DNA from: Syntrophaceae bacterium CG2_30_49_12
GTDB lineage: Bacteria; Desulfobacterota; Syntrophia; Syntrophales; CG2-30-49-12
DNA: 11,266 bases
Assembly: GCA_001873675.1 (NCBI GenBank)
Contig: MNZP01000008.1
Span: forward strand, 1 to 11,266
Reading direction: 5' to 3'
Below the pieces are notes generated by a model. It worked only from the letters and a program-made list of their open reading frames with translations. It made no database searches and was not told where the DNA came from. This document shows positions 6,394 to 11,266 of the stretch, piece after piece (position 1 is the stretch's first letter; every line of letters starts with the position of its first letter). The position numbers were made by a program, and so were the translations under genes.

Positions 6394-7098
6394 CTATATT
6401 CCCAGATAGGCCTCCTTAACATGTTCATCAGCCATAACCTCCTGACCTGTTCCCTCCAGAACGATCCGGCCGTTTTCCAGGACATAAGCCCTGTGGCACA
6501 TAGCCAGGGTCTGCCTTACATTCTGTTCCACGAGAAGAACCGTTACTCCTTCTCCATTGATCTTCCTGATCATTTGCAAAACGTCCTGAACCAGAATTGG
6601 TGCCAGCCCCAACGATGGCTCGTCAAACATCATTAGTGTGGGAAGTGACATGAGGCCCCTTCCTATGGCAAGCATCTGTTGTTCACCACCGGAAAGGGTA
6701 ACTGCCATCTGTTTTCTTCTTTCTCTTAACCTTGGGAAGAGTTCATAGATACGCTCGATGGTCTCAAAACGCTTGACCTTAGCCTCCTTATGGAGTGAGC
6801 CCATGATCAGGTTTTCTTCCACAGACATTTCAGAAAAAAGTCGTCTGCCCTCCGGCACATGAACGATTCCATATTCAATGATTCTATGGGGAGAAAACTG
6901 ATCCAGTCGGATTCCATTAAATTCGATGCTGCCCTTCTTCGGTATGAGTAATGAGGAGATGGTTCTGATGGTCGTTGATTTTCCTGCCCCATTGGCCCCG
7001 ATCAAGACTACAATTTCCTTTTCCTTTACCTCAAAGGTCACATCCCAGAGGACCTGCAAGTCTCCATAGAATACGTCTATACCGCTAACCTTGAGCAT
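6394..7098 (-). CDS. livF: Branched-chain amino acid ABC transporter, ATPase LivF
   Basis: One of the two cytoplasmic ATPases that drive the Liv-type importer. The 234-residue product (normal family length) has Walker A GANGAGKST (34-42), the VPEGRRLF Q-loop-region block typical of LivF (81-88), signature LSGGEQQ (135-141), Walker B LMMFDEP (155-161) and the LLVEQN segment after it. The ending EAYLGI is also characteristic. I chose the ATG at 7098 because GGGAG sits about 7 bases upstream and LivF proteins begin with MLKV-type strands; a longer reading to 7122 adds an unlikely MRHTWERN. It overlaps the end of livG by 14 bases, so translation is probably coupled. It is the last gene of the operon and I see no convincing terminator after it. 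Confidence 0.95.
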   Translation of the reverse strand: MLKVSGIDVFYGDLQVLWDVTFEVKEKEIVVLIGANGAGKSTTIRTISSLLIPKKGSIEFNGIRLDQFSPHRIIEYGIVHVPEGRRLFSEMSVEENLIMGSLHKEAKVKRFETIERIYELFPRLRERRKQMAVTLSGGEQQMLAIGRGLMSLPTLMMFDEPSLGLAPILVQDVLQMIRKINGEGVTVLLVEQNVRQTLAMCHRAYVLENGRIVLEGTGQEVMADEHVKEAYLGI

Positions 7099-7810
7099 AT
7101 TCCGCTCCCAAGTATGCCTCAATCACCTCCGGATTGTTGGCAACCTCTTGAGGTGTGCCCTCAGCAATGGTTTGGCCGAAATTGATTGCATGGATGCGAT
7201 CCGATATGGTCATAATGACTTTCATGATATGTTCTATTATTAATATGGTAATGCCTTTATCCCTTATCCTTTTGATCAGGTCAATCGCTTCATCCAGTTC
7301 TGAAAGGTTCAGACCGGCCGCGATTTCGTCAAGCAGTAAAAGCTCTGGTTTTGTTGCAAGGGCACGGGCAATCTCAAGCCTCTTTCTTCCCTCGATTGGG
7401 AGGCTTTTTGCCAGTTTATCTTTCTCTTTTAAAAGGTTGCAAAAATCTAATACTCTGTATGCCTCATCCCGTGCCTCTTTAATAGTATTAACCCGGCAAA
7501 AGGCAGAAGCTGTAACGTTGCCTATCACTGTCATGCGGCTGAGGGGCTTTACCACCTGGAAGGTGCGTCCAATGCCCAGGTGACATATTTTATGAGTCTT
7601 AAGACCTTTGATACTCTTTTCTTTGAAAAAGATATCTCCAGAGGTAATGGGGGAAAAATTGTTGATACAGTTAAAGGTAGTGGTTTTCCCTGAGCCGTTT
7701 GGCCCGATAAGGCCAAAAATTTCACCCCTTTCGATCTTGAAGGTGACATTGTTTACGGCCATGAGTCCACCAAAGGCTTTTGTAAGTTTTTTTACTTCAA
7801 GGAGCGCCAT
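7085..7810 (-). CDS. livG: Branched-chain amino acid ABC transporter, ATPase LivG
   Basis: The second ATPase of the Liv importer, 241 residues. It has Walker A GPNGSGKTT (36-44), the GRTFQVVKPLSRMTV block (81-95) typical of LivG, Walker B LLLLDE (157-162) followed by IAAGLN in place of the common PxAGLN, and the H-loop in IIEH (191-194). The signature region reads LPIEGRKRLEIARAL instead of a canonical LSGGQ; similar degenerate signatures occur in one LivG subgroup. The ATG at 7810 is preceded by AAGGAG with 8 bases spacing and lies 23 bases after the livM stop. The longer open frame, to 7966, runs antiparallel to nothing but merely reads through the 3' end of livM in another frame. The 3' end overlaps livF. 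Confidence 0.95.
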   Translation of the reverse strand: MALLEVKKLTKAFGGLMAVNNVTFKIERGEIFGLIGPNGSGKTTTFNCINNFSPITSGDIFFKEKSIKGLKTHKICHLGIGRTFQVVKPLSRMTVIGNVTASAFCRVNTIKEARDEAYRVLDFCNLLKEKDKLAKSLPIEGRKRLEIARALATKPELLLLDEIAAGLNLSELDEAIDLIKRIRDKGITILIIEHIMKVIMTISDRIHAINFGQTIAEGTPQEVANNPEVIEAYLGAEYAQG

Positions 7811-7833
7811 ATGTTTTCTCCTTCGTAATCCTA

Positions 7834-8796
7834 TCAGTTCGATGCCTTTATTCTGAACACGTATCGTTTGATCTTTCCCCAATCGCCTAATACACCATTT
7901 GCCAAAAACATGATGACAAATATAACCAGCAGGCCGAAGACCAGGGCGTGGGCCTGGCTTATCCATTTTGGCGCCAGGCCAAAAAAGGCGCTTCTGAAGG
8001 TTTCCTGAACTCCCACCATAATAAACGCCCCTACGGCCGGTCCCAGGGTAGTGGCAACCCCTCCAACAATACCGACCAGGATGGCCATAATGGATATGTA
8101 ATGTAAAGAATATACAACCTGAGGGTCAATAAAGGCCATGTAATTCATATAAAAGGCCCCAGCCATCCCTGTAAAAAAGGCACTGATCAGGAGGGACACG
8201 TTTTTATAAAGGGTCGTATTGATTCCCATTGATTCTGCAGCATCCTGATCCTCCCTGATGGAGACAAAATAATATCCCCATTTAGATTTCATAACCAGAT
8301 ATATCACAAAGACACAAAGGAAAGCGAGGGTCAGGGCTATGTAATAATAGGGAAGTTTGCTTCTAAAACTCTGGATAATGAGAATTCCCATCATACCTTC
8401 GGTGAGGCTTTCCCAGTTGGTGACAATGAGTCTGATAATTTCACCCCCTGCAAGGGTAGCCAGGGCAAAATAGGGGCCCCTCAACCTGAAGCAGATCCAG
8501 CCTACAAAAAGGGCAAAGACCATGGCCACAATGCCGCCAAACATCATGCCCCACCAGGCAGACATTCCCAGTTTTGTTACAAATATTCCCGCTGTATATG
8601 CACCGGTACCGAAGAATATGGCATGTCCAAAGGAAACCTGACCTGTGTACCCTGCCAGAAGGTTCCACGAAGAACCGATAACCACCCACATGAGGGCAAT
8701 GATAACCAGATGCTGGTAGTAATCGGATCGAATAACAAGGGGAAAAATCAGAGAAACTATCCCCAAAATAATCAATGTTATCTTCTTTGCCTTCAT
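7834..8796 (-). CDS. livM: Branched-chain amino acid ABC transporter, permease LivM
   Basis: Inner-membrane permease of the Liv importer, 320 residues, strongly hydrophobic throughout with about 8-10 predicted spans. Family landmarks are the early block SSWNLLAGYTGQVSFGHAIF (about 42-61) followed by GTGAYTAG, then the cytoplasmic coupling segment SIREDQDAAESMGINTTLYK (about 179-198), where the EAA-like loop contacts the ATPases, and GGVATTLGPAVGAF (about 245-258). It starts 8 bases after the livH stop with GGCGG-rich Shine-Dalgarno upstream, and livG follows after 23 bases. It would pair with LivH to form the channel. Confidence 0.95.
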   Translation of the reverse strand: MKAKKITLIILGIVSLIFPLVIRSDYYQHLVIIALMWVVIGSSWNLLAGYTGQVSFGHAIFFGTGAYTAGIFVTKLGMSAWWGMMFGGIVAMVFALFVGWICFRLRGPYFALATLAGGEIIRLIVTNWESLTEGMMGILIIQSFRSKLPYYYIALTLAFLCVFVIYLVMKSKWGYYFVSIREDQDAAESMGINTTLYKNVSLLISAFFTGMAGAFYMNYMAFIDPQVVYSLHYISIMAILVGIVGGVATTLGPAVGAFIMVGVQETFRSAFFGLAPKWISQAHALVFGLLVIFVIMFLANGVLGDWGKIKRYVFRIKASN

Positions 8797-8804
8797 GTTT
8801 CCGC

Positions 8805-9680
8805 CTATATCTTAGTCAATCGTTTCAGGCCATCCGGCAGGAAGATCAGGACAAGAATGAAGATGACAAAGCCGAACATTTCCTTATAACCCATACTGAT
8901 GTAGGTTGCGCCCAGGGATTCCGAGATACCAAGAACAAGTCCGCCTAATATTGCCCCGACCGTACTTCCTAAGCCGCCAAGTATGGTAATAACAAATGCC
9001 TTCAGGGTAAAAGGCCCGCCAATATCAGGGAAAAGATAAAAAATAGGAATCAATAAACATCCGGCCGCAGCCACGAGGGATGAACCCAATCCAAAGGTGA
9101 TGACCGTTATCCGGTCACTGTTCACCCCCATTAAAGTCGCAGCGTCTCTATCCTGAGCTGTTGCACGTATTGAACGACCGATATCCGTCTTTAACAAAAA
9201 CCAGAAAAGGGCAACTGTAAAGGCAATCGCAAATAAAAAGGCAATAACCATCGGTAAATTGAAAGAGATATTGCCGACAAAAAAGGCAGAGGAACTGTAC
9301 GATGTTTTCACTGTCTTGTAATCAGATGAGAAGATAAACCTGGCTGTCTCAGTCAGCACCATGCCTATGCCCACCGTCATAAGGACCTGATTTTCAGGAA
9401 GAATGGATTCTGTCTTCATCAACGGGTTCAATATAAATTTTTGCAGAAAGGCCCCTAAGAGGAACAGCAAGGGCATGGCAACAAGAAGGGAAAAATATGG
9501 ATCAATGTGCATGTATTGGGCCAGGACAAAGGTGATATACATGGCCACCATCATAAGCTGGCCATGGGCCAGGTTTATGATCCCCATCACCCCCATAATT
9601 AGCGTCATCCCAATCCCGATCAGGCCATAAATACCGCCGATAAGAATCCCGGCTACAAGCGTTTGTAGAAAAACAGTCAT
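8805..9680 (-). CDS. livH: Branched-chain amino acid ABC transporter, permease LivH
   Basis: The other inner-membrane permease, 291 residues, hydrophobic with about eight predicted spans. It shows the LivH hallmarks GGIYGLIGIGMTLIMGVMGI near residues 15-34, directly followed by INLAHGQLMMVAMY, the coupling loop GRSIRATAQDRDAATLMGV (about 168-186), and the late GGLGSTVGAILGGLVLGISE (about 233-252). AAGGGG lies about 8 bases before the ATG at 9680. It follows livK after a 112-base gap and precedes livM by 8 bases, so permease and ATPase genes form one tight block. Confidence 0.95.
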   Translation of the reverse strand: MTVFLQTLVAGILIGGIYGLIGIGMTLIMGVMGIINLAHGQLMMVAMYITFVLAQYMHIDPYFSLLVAMPLLFLLGAFLQKFILNPLMKTESILPENQVLMTVGIGMVLTETARFIFSSDYKTVKTSYSSSAFFVGNISFNLPMVIAFLFAIAFTVALFWFLLKTDIGRSIRATAQDRDAATLMGVNSDRITVITFGLGSSLVAAAGCLLIPIFYLFPDIGGPFTLKAFVITILGGLGSTVGAILGGLVLGISESLGATYISMGYKEMFGFVIFILVLIFLPDGLKRLTKI

Positions 9681-9750
9681 TTGATATCCCCTTCACGAAA
9701 GTCCACGAGACAATCAGAGAGGTTTGCATCCATTTAGTTCATCCTGAAAA

Positions 9751-9780
9751 ATGAAAAACTCCCATGGAACGAACATGAGC
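9751..9780 (-). terminator. Possible attenuator between livK and livH
   Basis: On the minus strand, CTCATG and CATGGG can pair (6 bp with one G-U) around a 7-base loop, followed by AGTTTTTCATTTTTC. The hairpin begins about 13 bases after the livK stop. Partial termination here would yield more binding protein than membrane complex, a common pattern in ABC importers. The stem is weak and the T tract interrupted. Confidence 0.3.
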
Positions 9781-9792
9781 AGGATTTTTTGG

Positions 9793-10998
9793 TTAATATC
9801 TCCAGACCTTCAGCCAGTCTACAGGATATACAAGCTTCTTTGTCGCAAGTTTGGCAGGCCAGACCAATTCCGACTTTCCATTGATCCACTGAACCACATA
9901 GGTAGGCAATCTATTCTGATTCTTGTGCTTACCGTAAGATGTAAACTTAACGGGCCCAAAAGCGGTCATCATGTTGGTCATGGAAAGGGCCTGTTTAATA
10001 TCGGTGTTATTGAATGATTTGGCTCTCTTAAGGACATCCGCAACAACATATGCGGCAGCATATGCCTCAGCGCCGTGATACTCGGTTGGTTTTTTGTGCC
10101 TGGCTGCAAATTTATTGTAATAGTCTTTTGCACCAGGATAGGGAAGGACCTCATGCCAGAGAGTAGCCGAAATCACTTTTTCAGAAGAAACCCCTGCATT
10201 TTGCTGGAATTCTGGAAGGGTAAAACCGGCACCCCCTCCAACAAACATCTTTGGTGTCAATTTCAGTTCCTTTGACTGCTTCATGAGCAGAGAGGCATCC
10301 ATGATATAGGAAACCATATAAATAACATCGGGTTTGAGGTATTTGACCTTGATCAAAACCGGTTTGAAATCAACACCACCATGTTCATAGCCCTCTTTCA
10401 GGAGCACCTTATAGCCTAAGCCCTTGCAGGTCTCTTCAAATTCCTGGGCACCTTTTGTACCAAACAGAGAATTTTCGTGAAGGATAGCAACCGTTTTCGG
10501 TTTAATAACTGCCTTTAGCAAAGACTCAATCGCTCCTGCATATTCACTGACAGGAGGGTTTAAACGGAAAATATAATCCCACCCGGAGGTAGTAATATTA
10601 TCTGCAGAGCCTGTATTGACAAGAAATGGCATCCGGTTTTGCTGGCAGACACCGGCCACGGCATAAGTGACCGAACTGCTGTATCCACCCCCAACCATCA
10701 CTACCTTATCCTTGGTGATAAGCTTTTCTACTACGGAACGGCCCACCTCCGGTCGCCCCGTATCATCTTCTATGATTAACTCCAGTTTTTTACCCTTAAT
10801 GCCGCCTGCTGCATTGATTTCTTCCATGGCCATCTCAAAAGAGAGTTTCTCGATTTCCCCGAACTTGGCCTGGTCACCGGTTAGTGGAAGAACAATTCCT
10901 ACCTTTACTGTTTCAGGAACAGCAGCAAAGAAATGCCCGGGAATAAAACACAGCACCACTATCAAAAAAAATCCGACAATCATCGTTGTTTTTTTCAT
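9793..10998 (-). CDS. livK: Liv-type ABC transporter periplasmic binding protein (LivK-like)
   Basis: The substrate-binding protein of the importer, 401 residues. An N-terminal signal peptide is clear: MKKTTMIVGFFLIVVLCFIP, then GHFFA with probable cleavage near residue 25, before VPETVKVGIVLPLTG. The mature part is a type I periplasmic-binding fold (Peripla_BP_6): GDQAKFGE, AMEEINAAGGIKGKKLELI, EDDTGRPEVGRSVVEKLI, the hinge-region GGGYSSSVTYA and the late YHGAEAYAAAYVVADVLKRA are all typical. The ATG at 10998 has GAGG 8 bases upstream; a TTG at 11004 would add two residues. Such proteins bind branched-chain amino acids, but close relatives take amides, urea or aromatic and aliphatic acids, so the ligand is open. 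It is first in the operon; a promoter candidate lies at 11120-11147. Confidence 0.94.
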   Translation of the reverse strand: MKKTTMIVGFFLIVVLCFIPGHFFAAVPETVKVGIVLPLTGDQAKFGEIEKLSFEMAMEEINAAGGIKGKKLELIIEDDTGRPEVGRSVVEKLITKDKVVMVGGGYSSSVTYAVAGVCQQNRMPFLVNTGSADNITTSGWDYIFRLNPPVSEYAGAIESLLKAVIKPKTVAILHENSLFGTKGAQEFEETCKGLGYKVLLKEGYEHGGVDFKPVLIKVKYLKPDVIYMVSYIMDASLLMKQSKELKLTPKMFVGGGAGFTLPEFQQNAGVSSEKVISATLWHEVLPYPGAKDYYNKFAARHKKPTEYHGAEAYAAAYVVADVLKRAKSFNNTDIKQALSMTNMMTAFGPVKFTSYGKHKNQNRLPTYVVQWINGKSELVWPAKLATKKLVYPVDWLKVWRY

Positions 10999-11048
10999 AA
11001 TCAAGACCTCTTATGTGGATTTATTCAGCAATGTCCGGTTAGGATTTT

Positions 11049-11064
11049 GCATAAACGCATAAAC
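11049..11064. repeat. Tandem 8-mer upstream of livK
   Basis: GCATAAAC occurs twice with no gap, in the leader between the predicted livK promoter and the livK start. It may be an operator or simple chance repeat; nothing further supports a bound regulator. Confidence 0.5.
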
Positions 11065-11119
11065 GGTTAAATTTTGGTTCAAAGTATTCGTTTGGTTTTT
11101 TGTGAAAAAAATTTGCATC

Positions 11120-11147
11120 CTTATAAAGATTTTACTTGACATTTCAG
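11120..11147 (-). promoter_or_regulatory. Candidate promoter of the liv operon
   Basis: On the minus strand CTGAAA (4 of 6 consensus bases) is followed after 16 bases by TATAAG (5 of 6). Transcription would begin near 11113, giving a leader of about 115 bases that contains the tandem GCATAAAC repeat. Confidence 0.35.
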
Positions 11148-11165
11148 GCATTTAGTGGGCAATTT

Positions 11166-11192
11166 TCCGTAACTACTTAATATTACGGAGGA
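11166..11192 (+). promoter_or_regulatory. Hairpin overlapping a Shine-Dalgarno
   Basis: TCCGTAA (11166-11172) and TTACGGA (11183-11189) form a perfect 7-bp stem with a 10-base loop. The right arm contains the first bases of GGAGG (11187-11191), the ribosome-binding site for the gene starting at 11200. Folding in the mRNA would hide this site; alternatively the dyad is a DNA operator. Confidence 0.45.
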
Positions 11193-11199
11193 TTTAGAT

Positions 11200-11266
11200 A
11201 TGCCCTACACCTGGATGCCCGGAAAACCAAAGGAAAAATACAAAACCCACTGCACAATTATGTCAC
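11200..11266 (+). CDS. Unidentified gene, N-terminal fragment
   Basis: A plus-strand frame begins at the ATG at 11200, 8 bases after a strong GGAGG, and stays open to the window edge. It reads MPYTWMPGKPKEKYKTHCTI and then MS. I do not recognise it. There is no signal peptide or membrane segment in the 22 residues seen. It is divergent from the liv operon, so it could be a metabolic partner of the transported compound or an unrelated gene. A TTGACA at 11136-11141 lies upstream but lacks a matching -10. Confidence 0.6.
   Translation, partial: MPYTWMPGKPKEKYKTHCTIMS

Noticed and set aside
7155..7583. 142-codon plus-strand frame opposite livG
   Set aside because: It is the complement of conserved ATPase coding sequence and carries no independent motifs.
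7811..7966. Upstream extension of livG
   Set aside because: The extra 52 residues overlap the end of livM in another frame and resemble no LivG; the ATG at 7810 has a good Shine-Dalgarno.
11136..11165. TTGACA as a promoter for the gene at 11200
   Set aside because: The hexamer is perfect, but at 16-18 bases spacing only GCAATT or CAATTT is found, which does not resemble a -10.

Overview
The window most resembles the chromosome of a Gram-negative anaerobe of the Desulfobacterota (Syntrophia-like or another former deltaproteobacterial lineage). This is inferred from gene families and repeats, not from a marker gene: a DUF3786 protein beside MobA, a GxxExxY-type remnant, a G/C-run palindromic repeat, a Usp-type protein and a complete Liv-type ABC transporter. 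Base composition is even and intermediate. No rRNA, tRNA, CRISPR array or intact insertion sequence was seen.

Left part (1-2,493). A universal-stress-protein-like gene leaves the window on the minus strand. It is divergent from a plus-strand nitronate monooxygenase/FabK-family flavoprotein. That gene converges, with a 9-base gap, on a minus-strand run that reads from right to left: lon protease, a small two-repeat protein with a CQLG motif at the end of each repeat, and an NRDE/TANGO2-family protein. The two-repeat protein carries a roughly 50-bp palindromic repeat inserted in frame. A terminator-like hairpin overlaps its stop codon.

Middle (2,513-6,393). lon has a well-matched sigma70-type promoter in the space it shares with the divergent mobA. 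mobA overlaps by 13 bases a DUF3786 gene that starts with TTG behind a good ribosome-binding site. Behind DUF3786 lies a small decayed insertion. A 12-bp exact direct repeat (GTTAGCCTTAAC) brackets about 227 bp with imperfect inverted repeats near its ends and a 40-codon C-terminal remnant of a GxxExxY gene. The insertion appears to have replaced the last few codons of DUF3786.

Right part (6,394-11,266). A five-gene branched-chain amino acid (or related carboxylate) ABC importer is on the minus strand in the order livK-livH-livM-livG-livF, tightly packed except for a 112-base gap after livK that holds a possible attenuator hairpin. Upstream, an AT-rich 201-base region holds a likely livK promoter, a tandem 8-mer and the start of an unidentified plus-strand gene whose Shine-Dalgarno lies in a predicted hairpin.

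The genes read as separate housekeeping units: proteolysis, molybdenum cofactor, nutrient uptake. No complete new defence or mobile system is present. The best lead is the GxxExxY remnant with its insertion footprint, which suggests such genes travel as a small inverted-repeat unit.
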